The position numbers and the translations under genes are program-made. Source: Oxyruncus cristatus (lineage: Eukaryota; Chordata; Aves; Passeriformes; Cotingidae). From it: a DNA stretch of 64,000 bases. The stretch's first letter is position 1, and each line of letters starts with the position of its first letter. A model generated the notes under the pieces. It did no database searches. It had not been told where the DNA came from and was given only the letters and a program-made list of their open reading frames with translations. The stretch is from positions 760,398 through 824,397 of the forward strand of contig VXAY01005269.1 in NCBI GenBank assembly GCA_013399855.1, in the 5' to 3' direction. Below are positions 1 through 13,616 of the stretch, one piece after another.

Positions 1-2503
1 AAACTGATGTTTGAACTGTGTTTATTTCTTCTGAATTTACCTCAGACTAGCTCCATTCTGTTCCCTGAACAGACATTAGCAGCCAAAGAGAGCACATGTA
101 CCAGTTTTGTTTCTCCTGAGAGAATTCCAAGTTTTCAGACTCTGACAACAGTTTGCAAATAGGAAAAAATCAGTGAACTATTGAAAACCACATTCCAGAA
201 CCAAAGTAAAAATAGATAGTCGATTTCTTCATTTCCCTTACTGGACTTTTCTATTAGAGTTACCACAGCTGCTGGGTTTACTTGTTTTCCTATCAACCTC
301 CTTATTGCAGTAGCTGGTTGCTTGCAGCTGAGCATGACTTTGGAGTCTCGACTCAGGTTCTTCACCTAAACAGTAACAGTGCCATTTGAATCTCCTGGAT
401 TGTTTGATATGGATATTTGAAAATCAAATCTAACCCTCTGTATAATTTGAGTAGTGCTCATCAGTAAAGCCTTTGGAATTAAAAACTGGTGTACAGTTTT
501 CCTGATGATGCATGAGTTTGATAATTCTGTCCCTCTTCCTTCTTGACAGCAATAGAGCAGCGTGACTTAGCAGAACCAGAAGCTAGCCTTTACAGACAGC
601 CTCCCCAGCAAATGTGAACCACGACATTAGCATTGCAGAATGACAAATTCTCACCAGCACCCCACCTGAGACTTGCCCACTCACTGCAGATACAAAATGA
701 GTAGTCACAGGCATGACATTATGATTTGCAGTTGGGGAAGGGCAAAGGTTTTCTCTAAATAATAAATCTTTAGTCCTCCTAAAACTCTTAAAACATTTAT
801 GTTTAATATAGCAGCAGTATCAGCTGTGGAAAAGAAAATGTCATGGCGATGTGTCCAGTAGATAAGGGACTAGAGACCCCATTTAAATTCTCTATGCAGC
901 CTAGCAGGAATGTGGATCTTAATTTTCCAGCTTCCAGGCTAGAAAGCACAGAAAGAAAGCTCTGAGAATTTGCTGTGAACTCTGTCTTATTTCTGTGAAG
1001 GTAGATTCCCAGGAGCAAGGAGGGGAACTGAGGTATGTCTGGCTCCAAGGAAGATGCCCTACCTGTGTTAGAATGTGCTTTCTTGCTCTCTTATGCTATT
1101 TTAGAAAGAGTCTTATGGAAAAAGTAGAATGGCTCCTGCACAGCAGGATGGGTACATTTTTAGCATGTTAAGAGTCTCCTCAAATAATATAATATAAATA
1201 CAAATCAAATATAAACATACTTATCCCTCAGAAAACCCAACGATCTTGAATATACAGCTAGAAGGGAGAGACAGTCCCAGGCTGTTGGTGTGTTACAAGC
1301 CTAAAGTGCATTTGCACTTGGATTCCTTAACTAACCGCTGAGCTTCCTTTGAAAAGGAATTTTGTGAGAGTTTGTCTCAATTAGGAGTATCTGCTATTTG
1401 TTATTTTAAGTGATCATTGTTAATGTTGGGGTGGGTTTTTTGTACCCTGGAGTGAAAAGTGGTCCTAACTTTAAAGTACTATCATGTATTTCATTAATTT
1501 CCAGCACGAATAAAGCTGAATCAGTTAATCAAAGCTCCACAGAACACCGTCAGTATAGATCAATCCTGTTTTCAGTGCAGCAATCATTTGAAACCTCAGA
1601 GTTTTAAGAAAAACTGATCACACAAAAAAATCCCTCTGTGGCTTAAGAAGACAGTATGGGGATCCTGTCTGAAGTGTAATTTAGGGATGTAAATTTATGT
1701 TTCAGACTTTGACTATTAAGTAAACATTCTTTAAGAATCCCTTTCTGCATTTGTAGCCCAATTAGAAAATACGATGCAAAGAGTTAGGTCAAGTGTTCTG
1801 GACAATTTAGTTAATGACTGTGTAAACAAGCCATGTTTTCCACATGTGCATAGTACTATGTTTTATTAGGAAGACTTAGGTCACACTATACATGCTAGCT
1901 AGCCACTGCCCACTCAACATTTATGAGTGCAGACCTTCCTGGAGCAGTGTGGAAATTAGCAACCAACCACAGCAGAAATTACTGTTGTTACAGTATTCTG
2001 TTATGCTGAGAAGTTTGTATAAAACAGGGTTTTGAAGCCAAATGGTGGTGATTGAGAAGTGGGTGATATGTCTCTGCGTTTCTCTTGAATGTCTCTTTGA
2101 GGTAGACCAACTTTGTGTGTTTCAGAGGAGTACTCTTAGAAGAAAAGCTGCTCTTAGAGAAAGCACAGGGTGAAAAATCCTCTGACCGCAGTGAGACAAC
2201 CTCTTGGATGATGGGGAAACTGTCCAGAGTTAAAGAACTGGGGAAAGCTAAGAGAAGTACTATGAACACTCACTGCCTTAGGGGTAGTTATTTGTGATGA
2301 GAGTTAAGTCTGTCTTTGCCAAAGACTGTTTCATTTCCCCACATGGTCTTGTTTGTCTGAGATGCTTTTTCAAAACTGGAATGTGTTTTAGAAACATTAC
2401 CATCTAAAAGATTTACCTTGTAGGTCCAGTCTCAGGACTGCCTTGAAGAAGCATAGGTAGTACTATCTCATGTACTCATCCTCTCATATCATAACAATTG
2501 TTT
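1..2503. other. Non-genic unique-looking DNA
   Basis: No gene is supported here. The open frames are under 100 codons, without a recognisable domain, and none is flanked by convincing splice sites that link to another frame. No repeat family is recognised. The base composition is AT-rich and CpG-poor, as in avian intergenic or intronic DNA. Confidence 0.7.
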
Positions 2504-2534
2504 ATGTGTGTCTGTGTGTGTCTGTGTGTGTGTG
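2504..2534. repeat. TG-rich microsatellite
   Basis: Three near-exact copies of a 10-base unit, TCTGTGTGTG, with a short TG tail. Simple-sequence repeat; no function is implied. Confidence 0.9.
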
Positions 2535-2661
2535 CAGCATCAAGGAATAAAGAAAAAGAGTCTTTGATTCCTAGTATTTTCTGTGTGTTTTCTGGTTAAT
2601 TTAACCATCTCCCACATGGGCTGTGGCTGTGCAATGACTTTGAGGGTAATGTTTCATCAAA

Positions 2662-2735
2662 AAATCATTGAATGACAGAAAGTTTGGGTTGAAAGGGACT
2701 TCTGGAGCACTCCTCTGCAGCAATTTCACCTTTGA
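2662..2735 (-). mobile_element. Decayed CR1 LINE 3' end fragment
   Basis: The first part reads as the reverse complement of a CR1 3' end: an AATCATTGAATGACAGAA-like stretch followed by TTTGGGTTGAAAGGGACTT. This is the usual avian order of octamer-like tail then the 'ggttggaa.ggacct' block. The next bases (CTCCTCTGCAGCAA) fit the CR1 segment that follows, with a deletion. The copy is short, diverged and 5'-truncated, so it is an old insertion. The distal boundary is uncertain. Confidence 0.7.
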
Positions 2736-5700
2736 CTTGTGGGGAGTTCCTTGTTCAGCCAAGGGAATTTCCTGTCACACCTGTATGATTTTCTACATGT
2801 TTAAAAGGATTATTCTTGTATTTGAGAAGGCGTGTGTCATAACCACACACCAAAACTAGTTCTTTGCATTCTGAGTAGAGAAATGATTTTGCCTGGATCA
2901 GTGAACATAGCAATAATAGCCATAAAGTTTACCACAGGTTTTGCAGAAGAGTTTTCTTAAATAGCCAGAGTGTTCTGTCAGATGCAATAAAGCATGCAAA
3001 TGAACTTGGCTATAAAAATAATTCTAACATATAATTTTATGAACACAATCCTTGAAACTATTTTTCAGTGCTGTGAAGATACAGAAAATTACAAAGCACA
3101 ATTGTTTACTGCTGCAAAAGTAACAGAAGCACACTAAGCCATCACCCAAAATCATTCCCATAGATCACTTGTTTGGAATAACAAATTATGCTGTTCTGTT
3201 TTGCAATATGTGAAATGCTTTGGTACAGCAAAAGTTTCATGTACAGCCAATAATGTATTATTTCCTCTTACAACCACATAAACAAAGGCAAAACAGAGAA
3301 AGGGCAAATCATTTTCTGTAATCCTAGATACCTCGATAAAAAAAAAAAATATTTTAACAATGTTGTTGATACATATATCTTAAATGAAACAATCAGTTGT
3401 CATCATGGTTGTTTTTAAGAGTACTTGAAAAGTAAAAATCCTACCACAGACAAGAGCTCTAAACTTGGAGATGTATTTTCATTTATGAGTGGAGATGACA
3501 GTGCAACTGTAGGGAGATTGCTCTATTAACAAACAGTTTAAAACGAGAATAAATATATACTTCCAGCTAATTGTCCATTTCATAAGCTGTGCCATATAGC
3601 AGAGGACCCAGTGGCTAGTTGTTATTGTTCCTCTTTTGCTGAGTTATAGAAGCTGTTTCATTCTCTAAAGTTTGAATGTCTTATGTCCACAAGATGATGA
3701 TTTCTACAGTCTTCAGCTACATGAATCCTAAAATGGTCTCCATTTTATTAGAAATGCACTGAAGAAAGGCTTTGTGCATTATGTAAGATATTTTCAATGA
3801 CTATTACAACGTTTCCCTCATCATACTGTGTTGTATGCTTTAAAATACATTTCTAAAATTAAAACCTATTTATATAGTATGTACTGAGCTTTATTAATCA
3901 AAGTTTCTTCACTGAAGGTTAAATTATGCTAAAGATATGATGAATCCTTTTAAATTATAAATGTAATACTAATTTAAAAACCATCATGGCAAAATAAATC
4001 CAGAAATAAATAAATGCACGTACTGCTAGATTTCACGATGCGCTAAGGTGAACAATCACTGTGATTCTGTGAAACACATTATTTAAAATAAAAGGATGAT
4101 TTAACAGGAAACTGTAGGCATTGTTAAAAGATAGCACAGAACGATATTAATTTTTGTATGAAAGGTAGTATCCATTGAGAGATTCATGCAAGGTAGTATC
4201 CATTGAGAGATTCATGCATTTTTGTTCGCACAGACTCCGGGTGTTTTAAGAAATAGTCTATTTTTTTCCGTTATTCAGTCTTAGAGATCTAAATTTCTTA
4301 ATATTTGTGGAAGGAAAATTTATTTTTTTTTTCTTCTAGTGTAAAGAGCCTTGGACAGGTGGAAAAACTTTTGAATGATAATTCTCTTTGTGCTAAAATC
4401 TAAAGTTGATCTTAATTATGCTCGTAGAAATGGTAATGAACTGATTTGAAAGTAAGAACAAAACAAAAACTAGATTGTGTTTCTGTATTTTAAAGCTGGT
4501 CATACAAAGGCATTTTTAAACACTTCCATGGAATTTGTGATAATTTTTACTCTGAGGAATTAAAAATGGGAAAAAAGATATGATATAGTAAGGGCTTCTC
4601 CCTCACTGGCTCTGGAAATGCATCTGGGAATGTCTTAATATTGCAGTGATTTCACCTTCACCTGTTTCCAGCAAAGGTGATTGCTCTATCTCAGACTTTC
4701 CTGGTACAGCTGCTCCATGGTCATAAAGGCCCTTCCATTTGAAATTCAGAGAACTTTGATTGCCTAATAAAAGCCTTATATAAAACCTAACTTTTACCTT
4801 TTCTGTCCCTAATCCTTCTGTAATCCCAAGCACCCCTGGCATCATGAGGACTATGCCGGGGGAACGTCGCAGGTGACTTGAGCAATGAATCTCAACAGCC
4901 AGTGCATTGAGATTATTGCCTAACATAACCTGGTGGTTGTGTTTGGTCATCTTCTGACCTTGCAGATCTCAGGCAGGTAGTATTGCATAAGCATATTAAA
5001 CTGTGACTTTGACATTGTATATCTAATAATCATAAGCTGTGAGATATTTTAGAGACCACACTCTCCAAATAGCATTTGTCACTGACAGTTTTGGCTGTCG
5101 AGCAGGATAGAAATAAACTTGAGTGGGACAAATCCTCTCTCAACAGAGAAATGGGGAAGCAGAAAATATTTCTTGGTTTTTTCCACTGTTACTATGGCAT
5201 TTGGGGAAAGATGCCTTATTCCTTATGGGTTCCCCAATTATTTGAAGAGCTCTAAACCTTTTCCAGATGGAGTTCCATGTGATGCTGAGTAAACAAAGTT
5301 GGCTATGACAGCTGTGCTTTACACTACTGTGTAACTACAGGCCAGATTCAATGACACATAGGGTTGTTTTCTGCAACATCGGAGCCTATGAAGATTAGCT
5401 ACTACTGCAACAGAGGAGAGTGCTAGACCTAATGTATGTATAAAGATCCTACACAAAAATGCTTGCCTTCTCTGTTCACTAGAGTCTATCGATAATGCCT
5501 TACTAATAATCTTGTTTGAAAAAAATATGAATTAAAGGGGTTAATTTGCCTTTGTTGCTACAAAATGTAAAACACCATTCAGTACTGCATACATACAGGC
5601 TTCAGCCTGCTTATGCTCATAGCAAACAAGATTAAATGTTGTTAAGTTTTTATTTAGAGATATAAAAATTTGTGGGGTGGGGCAATCCACGTAGACTTGC

Positions 5701-6862
5701 AAAACATTAAGAAAAAAAATGCACGTTAACAGCCAATATTAATCCCTTTGTAAGTGTTTCCAGGGAGGCTGGTTTTCTTTTTACTTTGCTTTTAGAAAAT
5801 CTTGTCTGACAGTCTTTTAGAGGGTGCTGAGAATCATAACTATTGGAGGAACACTGCAGAAGTCAGGCACTAGGGATTTATGCTATTGTGGTTGCTTTTG
5901 CTGAAAACAAAGCAATGTGCACACAGAAGGAGAGAGGGGAAAAAAAAGGACAGCAAAGGTGGAAAATGTAGTTTCTGTTTCTGGCTCATGCTGCAAATCT
6001 TACAGTTAAAGACAGGCACAGCACCTGGTCTCCTCACCCATTGTGAAGTCTGTCAAATATCAACATGCTTAGGACTGTGCTTTTAGCTGCCTTTCTAACA
6101 CGAGAGGAGCTCCCAGCAGTGTCACAAAAACAAATAAGAAAGGCAGCTGTAGTAGGCTAAATGGAAGGATAGGAGTGCCAAAAGCCAGAGAGAGAGGGAG
6201 AAAAAAAAACAGGTAAAAGGAAAGGGTGGTGAAGCCTCCCATTCTAGATGGTTCATAGGACTTTACATACCAAAAGAGGGCAGAAGTCTTTTTTCAATCC
6301 ATAGTCAGATCGTCTCTCATCAAGGAGGTGATAAAGAAGGATACTGATCCTGGATGTAAGTAGATATGGCAGTTTCAATAGTAAGGCTTGCTCTTTCTAG
6401 CCTACCCACCACCCCAAAACTTTGGATCAGAAAAAAAAAGTCTAACATTAATAGAATAGCTCTTCCTTTCATCAATTTATTTGCCAGTGTGAACAGAGCA
6501 TTAGGATATCAATTTTAATAAATTAATTTCAATATCTATACTTCTCATGTTCACCAGTTATGAACATAAGGTAGCTCCATATGATTTGAGTGAGCTTTCT
6601 TGAATTGTACTAAATATTTTCTCTACCACGACCTTTTGATGACATTTCTAAACAATTTAATATAACAAGTGAAGTTGGTCTTTTGTTATTTGGACAAAGC
6701 ATTATGCAACCTTTGTCTTAGGGGTTTTATTTCTATCACCTAACAATACAGATGTTTTACATTAATGTAGCACTTTCCTTTTGGGTCTCTCAATAAAATT
6801 GAAAAACATTAATTAAACCATTAGCATCTCAATACCTTTCTAAAAGCATGCTAGTACTGTTT
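2736..6862. other. Non-genic unique-looking DNA
   Basis: No gene is supported. The longest frame, 115 codons on the minus strand at 4603-4950, has no domain I recognise and no upstream or downstream exon partner. The only structure noted is the tandem duplication at 4162-4217, listed separately. Confidence 0.7.
4162..4217. repeat. Perfect 28-bp tandem duplication
   Basis: Two back-to-back identical 28-base units (4162-4189 and 4190-4217), each beginning AAGGTAGTATCC and ending GATTCATGC. They are identical at every position, so the duplication is recent, or the copies were kept alike by slippage or conversion. The unit is not a microsatellite and matches no repeat family I know. Confidence 0.97.
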
Positions 6863-6919
6863 TTCTTCTCTCTCTCTTTCTCTCTCTCTCTCTCCTTCCC
6901 TCTCTCTCTCTCTCTTTTT
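6863..6919. repeat. CT-rich microsatellite
   Basis: Imperfect (CT)n with TTTC and CCTTCCC interruptions, about 57 bases and wholly pyrimidine on the plus strand. The minus-strand frame across it encodes only an Arg/Glu/Lys-rich low-complexity peptide, which is a shadow of the repeat and not a gene. Confidence 0.92.
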
Positions 6920-9900
6920 CTTATATAAAAGAAACAGTACTCAAGGAGATGATATAACTCTCTGAGGATCTTACAAGATGTTGGTGGCAGAACCTGGAGC
7001 TCTTGGCTCACCTCTTTGTAATCCGAGCAATAAATTAATCTCCTTTAGGGTACTATAACTAAAAGACAAACATTCATAGGCAATGTGAGAAAGACTTAAT
7101 GAATTTTAATAAAAAAACCCCTTTATTTTATTTTCTCCTGGGCTCAGAAGCATAACTGTATAATCTTTCAGGAGTAGGCCCTCTAAAAGCCTATCTTCTT
7201 TTAAAATGACATAATCTTGTTTCATGGTTGCAATTTTAAGTAAGCAAATCTAAAATAGTCACAGGGCAACATAACCAGCTGCTCAGTATTTCTGTTGAGT
7301 GCAGCACTGTTGTTCTATATGGCATCTGAATCTATTAGCATTTTACAAGTAAGTGTGATTGAATACAAAAAGAAGAGTTTCTGTGCAGTGAGTACTTATA
7401 TTTTTATAATTATACTTGCCACACCAACATTTTCTGTATTTTTCCCCCAATAGCTGACTAAGAGGTGGTTGGGGATCCATGACAGTGACCGTGGAAATTT
7501 TGCTTTTAATTATGTGTCTTCCCAGAAGTTAAAACCTCTATGGATTAGATCTTTGTAAATACAGAGCTGGAGTTTGTTCCCAATTCATATGCAATGGACT
7601 GATTAAAATAGAAGCAAATAAGAAAGAAAAATTCTCTCAATCATATTGAAATTGTTTGTTGTACAACTACACACTGAGGAGCAAGAAATGACTTCACTAA
7701 AATTAATGGTTGGTATTTCATTAAAAAAGAAAAAACCCAGCCAAACCCCAGAAAGCCATTAATAATAGAGCTATCTCACAGAAAACTGAGTTAGTCTGTC
7801 ATCATTCAAGAGATTTTCACTCTTTGCTCCCTGCCCCTGAATATAACATAGAAGCGGGTGGGCTACATTGCTAATTATAACAGTTCTGCATTTGACAGAG
7901 CTATTCCTGTGCTGAACAATACCACCTGTTTGTTTTGTAATGGCTACTGGTGGACTGCCTTCTAACATCTAGCTGATTATTATCAGTCAGATTCACATGT
8001 GGATCTTGTTGAAAATGTGTTTGTTCCAGTGCTGCAAAGTCTCGGCTGCCTCTCTCATATCTTGCACATCTTGATGGGTGTCACTGAAGGTGCTGTAAAT
8101 GCTGCTCAGTGTGATGTCCTTCCTGAGTCAGTGGGACTTCTCTGGCAAGTTCGGGTGATGAGCTGCCTAAAAGGCGGAGGTACACATGCAGCCGGGTAGA
8201 ATGGTAGATAGGGAGACATAAGACACTGATAAAGAACTGCTTTGTTAAAAGAGCTGAGTTTTTTTCCCTGCTCTTTCTTCCCTGAGTGGAATATGTGTAG
8301 AGTATGGAAACGTGCTGATTCACTGGGATTTGTTTTAGCTGGATCAGGAGGTAATGTCTATGCTTGTATTAATAGCAGGGCATGATGATATGCTGTAGAA
8401 GAACTGAAAAAAAAAAAGAAGGCATTTTCTTAGATGCTGACAGTGTATAAGTCATTAGGAGAACAGCCATCTGACTGCAGTGTTGCACTGAAGGCATTTT
8501 TTTAACCCATGTTCTTGCCCAGTAGCACTGAAGGGATGTCCGAGGCACTCTTAAAACTGACATCCTGGTAAGAAAAAATATCTGTTGAGTCTGATCTGAT
8601 CTGATCTCCAAAATATGGGAAAAACTTGGGCCAAGCTGGAAGGAATTACTGTATACCAAGAATAACTGACTTTTTATTTTTTTTGCAAAGAAATCATATT
8701 TCTTTTGTGGATAATTACCTGTTAACATAATTTCTGTGTTTCACAGGTTTCTGTAAGTATTTAGGGAATTGGACCCTTTTGCACCCATTTCACAAACTCA
8801 GATATTGAGAGCAGATAAAGACTTCGTTCCCAAAATGTAACTTAAAGTCCAGACTAGACTTCCTAGTTCAATACACTCTCCCCATTCACCTGCTGTCACT
8901 GAAGGTGTTGTGAAAAACAGACAGTTCTATACTCTTCTCATGGTATTTAAATGTCTTTGCAGGTATTACCAGAACTGTGTAAATTTTTATTTGGACGTGT
9001 TCCTCTGTCAACCTTGCAGACACTGCCAACCAGGATGAATCTCGTGGAAATCTTCCTGGCATTAGTGATATAAATAAAAATGCTCTTCCTCTCTTCATAG
9101 TTCCATACATAGAAAACTCCTCAAGGATTTGGGAGCCCTGCCTATGCTTCATAAAATGAATGCTTAAGAAGTGAAGAGTCAGATCCATTGTGCCCTTCAG
9201 CTGCCTTGTCAACTGGTCTGCATGTGTCCCTGAAAACATGCCTCAGTTGCAACAGACTCCTGCCAGAATTTTGAAATTGTGCCATTTCCACATTTCCTGA
9301 GTTACAAGAATTAGATTTAACAGAATTTCAATGAAATGGCAGAATTTCAAAGACTGCTGAGCAAATCTCTTTTTTTTTTTTTTTTTTTTTATGGAACCCT
9401 GTGTCTGCCCCTCCTAAACAGTGGTCTAACAGTAAGGATGACAATTCATTTGCCTCTGTGAGAGATGTGGGAGGTAACTGCATTCTTCCTACCTTTCCTC
9501 AGGATGGACACAGCACCCTCCCACTTCCTCACATGCTCCTTCTCCTCAGTAGCCTATGCTGTCATTCCTGCATATAGGGAGGGACACGATATCGGATATC
9601 TGTGGAATAAGGTCACAACTTTCTCCCCTTTTGCAATGCATTTGCATTAGTGTGTGTTGACATCCTTACAGAAAGAACTACTGTTTTTTGTGGTGCAGCA
9701 GTTCTATGTTGGTTTTGAACTCTTCCTTGGAAAAAAAGTAGGTGACCTTGTTATAGAAGTTTGTGTAGTTTTATATAGGTGCTTTGGATCAGAGCAAGTC
9801 TTGTTGAGAACATTTTCGTAACGAGACTGAATGAATTTAGTAATGTGTTGTGTGAACACTTTTCAATTCTATTTTTTTCTGTAACTCTGTATATAGTGGA

Positions 9901-12395
9901 CACCTACAGGCATTTATACACTCAGCTGTTAGCTCACTAGTGTAACTCTGACTTCCACTTATGGCTTTCCTTTCCATGCTGACACTGCTCTTTCTGGCAC
10001 TACGTGGGCACATGTATGTATATTCATATGCAAAAAACACATGTAAAAATAAAAGCTCAAATGACTAGCCAAAGGGTCTCTGTATTAGGGAATGAAACAT
10101 AGGTTGCAGAGAATCCTCTATTCTCTAAGAAACTAGAATAATTATTAGGGTAAAAACCAGGCAAAACTATGGTCAAGTATTTGATGGAGTTTTTTGGGTT
10201 ATTTTTTGCAGATATGCAGTGCCAATGGAAATTTCTAGCTGGGTCTCTCACTATTTAACCTTTTTTCTTTGGTGGATTTTTTTGTTTGGTTGGTTTTGCC
10301 TTTGGTTTGCCTTCTTGACTCTTGGTTCATTTTCTAGATTTTACTGGTGTTTGAAACCCAGCTAAGTCTCAGACTGCAGGTTTTAGTGTAACTTACTGTA
10401 AATGGAAGGTAAAACAACCCAAATCTGTGCAACAATCCACACTATATTGCTATAACCACGGCCTTTAATGGAGACTGTTATACAATAACCCTTTTTACCA
10501 AGAGTTGCAAAATGAATACTGCCACTTTTGTCAATAGTGCTCCAGCAACATGGATTCCATGGTTGGTCTGTCCCAACCACTAAGTTATCAATTAATTATG
10601 TCTAATCTATTTGTGGAAGATGAGTAGTTTAAGACATAAGGGTGAAGTTAAGGTTAATCTTTCAGCCATTATTGCATTTCCTGTCCTGTGCAATTACTTC
10701 ATTTCAAAACCGTATCTGTTCCTGAACATTCTGCTTCATATTCTGCTTTTCTGTAATAGCTTGCTTGGTGATCAGAGCCCAGCCAAAATGATTTTCTCTC
10801 CTTGCCTTTGTAATCCAGGTGTAATTTTGTGAACTTGAAATGTTACTTTGTACAATCTGCTGGCTTTATGATCTAAATCCCTTGTCAAAGTTTTTTTCTA
10901 TCTTAGAAAATAGATTTAGAAATTAAGAAAGTTCTTCCAATTATTTTAGAATTATTTTGTCCCCTCCAAATTCCTTCTACCTCAATGAAGTATACATCAA
11001 TTTTAGTTTTTCTAGTTTATGTTTCTTGTCTGTATGAAAAATGTATTCTCCCTATAGATGACCTAACACTTGCATTTCATGTTCACCGGCAATATTTTTA
11101 CCTTACGTTAGATAGGGTGTCAATCCAGTTATCCAAGACAAGAAGACTGCTTCATATTTCAGTCTCAAAGCTGAAAAAGAAAGATTAATGGAAAATGTCA
11201 CATTGATGCATAATATCATTCAAATTTGATGATTTCATTTTTATAAGGTGCACATTATTGATAACACTGAATCACTACTTTAGCTGTCCTTCAAAGACAG
11301 GCTTGTGTGCAGTAGAGGAAAGAGACTCAGAAATCTGGGTCTCTATGTAGCAATGTTTTAAGAGTTGCTAAACTTCACCTTCACCTTTACCTTTTTCATG
11401 ACCTTCCTCCCTCCATGCCATGCCATGTCAATGCAAATGTAGAATACTGTGCTGCACTGGAGCAGATAAAAAGGAGGAGTTTTGAGTGCTTTGTTTTCTT
11501 TATACCAACAATTCCATCTATATTATGGGAAGAAGAATGCCATTTCAAAATTTAATATAAAGACCTGTTTCATTTTGGATAATAAAAAAGCAAAATTGCA
11601 GAATAACACTTGCTAACAGATAATTTATGCAGGAAGATTTATTTTGCATTGCAGTATGATTTTTATAAAAATTTCAAAATTGAGATCTAGGATGTATTGT
11701 ACATCTCATTCTGCAGAATGGCATCTCAGAACATTTATTTTTAGTGTGTGGTAGCTTCTGAGACTTCAGGGTTATTACTATGGTACTATAGTTTATCAAA
11801 AGGAATATGAAAAGCAGAGATGGGAGTGCAATCACTCTGTGGTAGCAACACAAAATCATATGGTTCAGTTTAGAGAAACATGTTAAACATTGACATTGTA
11901 GCAGTAATGGAGTTTAACAGCCATCATGGTGAGTCAGTGCTCAGTAAATTGAAACAATGAGAAATACAGCTGAAAAGTTATGACCTACATTTCTCATGGC
12001 TGGTGAGCCTGGAGCCTTTGAGATTTAAGGCAAGGCACAGTGAAGGGGACCAGGTCTCAGAAACAAGATCTCTGGAACACCTCCAAACCTGAGATACTCA
12101 AAATCAAAGTCTCGTTTTTGAAAAAGTGTATCACACATTCACATCTGATTAAAAAATTGTGAGGCAATCGTATCATTAGATTGCATACACTGCTACTTTT
12201 ACTGAACTCTTTAACCTCATACAGTTAATTAATTTGTGTGGCAAAGTCTTACAATGTTGATGAAAGAAACACTAAAATAGCTTTTGATCAATAGCCATTG
12301 ACCTATATGAATTTACATCATTCAGGGATTTGGACCTCAATGCATATGAAACCTGGAACATTCACTGTAAATTATTACCTGCCTATAACTTGTGC
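6920..12395. other. Non-genic unique-looking DNA
   Basis: No gene is supported. Minus-strand frames of 119 and 117 codons at 8369-8728 and 8886-9239 have no domain I recognise, and no pair of frames can be joined through splice sites into a plausible exon set. A T21 run at 9370 is listed separately. No transposon end was recognised. Confidence 0.65.
9370..9390. repeat. T21 homopolymer
   Basis: An uninterrupted run of 21 T. It could be an ancient poly-A tail on the minus strand, but no recognisable retrotransposed sequence lies next to it. The exact length is prone to sequencing error. Confidence 0.9.
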
Positions 12396-12428
12396 ATGTA
12401 TATCACATATATATCTATATATACGTAT
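12396..12428. repeat. AT-rich imperfect TA repeat
   Basis: Alternating TA/CA stretch of about 30 bases immediately before the CR1 copy that starts at 12439. Low-complexity DNA. Confidence 0.75.
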
Positions 12429-12438
12429 TTGTGTTTAC

Positions 12439-12836
12439 CATAGAATCATAGAATGGTTTGGGTTGGAAGGGACCTTAAAAATCTATTTCCAACCCCCTCT
12501 GCCATAGACAGGGGCACCTCCCGCTAGATCAAGTTGCTCAGGGCCCCATCCTACCAGACTTGAGCACTAGCAGGGATGGGGCATCCACAACTTCCCTGGG
12601 CAACCTGTTCCAGTGCCTCACCACCCTCACAGTAAAGAATTTTTTCTGTATATCTAACCAATTTCCCCTTTTTCAATTTGAACCCATTACTCCTTGTCCT
12701 GTTGCTACAGTTCCTGATGAAGGGTCCCTCACCCAGCTTCCTTGTAAGCCCCCTTCAGATACTGAAAATCTGCTGTGAGGTCTCCACACAATCTTCTTTT
12801 CTCCAGGCTGAACAGCCCCAATTTTCTCAGCCAGCC
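12439..12836 (-). mobile_element. CR1 LINE, 5'-truncated 3' end (about 400 bp)
   Basis: On the plus strand this starts with two copies of a CATAGAAT octamer, then GGTTTGGGTTGGAAGGGACC: the reverse complement of the canonical avian CR1 3' terminus, so the element points to the minus strand. It continues through the usual 3' UTR blocks, including CTTCCCTGGGCAACCTGTTC, CAGTGCCTCACCACCCTCA and CTCCAGGCTGAACAGCCCC, where similarity stops. That gives a typical 5'-truncated CR1 carrying only the 3' UTR and the very end of the ORF2 region. It is moderately diverged. Overlapping frames across it are shadows of the element. Confidence 0.95.
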
Positions 12837-13379
12837 AAAACCATCTTTATTTACTTTAAAATCATCATTATTTATCTACTTTGTAATCAATGTTTACTTT
12901 ATAATCATCTTGTTAACAGGCTTGCAAAACAGTCAGACTAACGTAAAGGAGTATTTCATAGGAGGGGTTGAGTTCCAACCCGTGCAGTGAGCCAGCAGTG
13001 AGCCTATTTGCCATCTGAGAGAGGCCATCCCTACCCATGAAGATAGTTCTGCTAGGGGACAAGGGTCAAATACACTTTTGTTCTAACAAGCACAAAAAAT
13101 GTGTGTCCATGCACATGAAATGTAATGCTGTAGAGTCACATCGTGCGTAAGTTGAATGCAATGAAAAAATGAGGTAAACTTACATATAAGAAAGCAGGAA
13201 TAAGAGCAAGCAGAGGAATACATTTTAAGCCAGTTAGACCTTCAGGTTTGAAGGAGTTGCTACCGTTGTCCCCAAACTAAATGTTACGGTTCTCATCATA
13301 TTCAAGTACAATTTGCATCTGAGCCTGGAGAAACCAGTTTATGTTTAAGCTTCACTCTAAGCCCTCTATATGATAACCT
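12837..13379. other. Spacer between two CR1 copies
   Basis: No gene seen. A short CR1-like string at 13322-13331 (AGCCTGGAGA) could mean the next CR1 copy starts earlier than annotated, but the intervening 45 bases do not clearly match. Confidence 0.5.
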
Positions 13380-13616
13380 CCCCTCTGCCAGGAGGGGCTT
13401 TCAGGAAGAAATTTTTTACGGATAGAGCAATCAAACATTGGAATGCGCTGCCCAGGGAGGTGGTGGATTCACCGTGGTTTCAGCCTGGAGGTTTTTAAGA
13501 TGAGACTGGATGTGGCACTTAGTGCCATGGTCTAGTAACCACGGCAGTGTTTGGTCAAGGGTCGGACTTGATGATCTCGGAGGTCGTTTCCAACCCGGGT
13601 GATTCTATGATTCTGT
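13380..13616 (+). mobile_element. CR1 LINE 3' UTR fragment, older subfamily
   Basis: It contains the CR1 3' UTR blocks in plus orientation: GCTGCCCAGGGAGGTGGTGG, CTGGAGGTTTTTAAGA, CTGGATGTGGCACTTAGTGC, CATGGTCTAGT, then GGACTTGATGATCTCGGAGG, and the end GATTCTATGATTCTGT. The 'ATGATCTCGGAGGTC' ending differs from the 'ATGATCTTTAAGGT' ending of the copies at 27713 and 32712, so it is a separate CR1 subfamily. The 5' part is degraded and the start is approximate. Confidence 0.9.

Noticed and set aside
4603..4950. 115-codon minus-strand frame, as a possible exon or retrogene
   Set aside because: No known domain, no poly-A tail or splice-site partner, and no similarity that I can recall.
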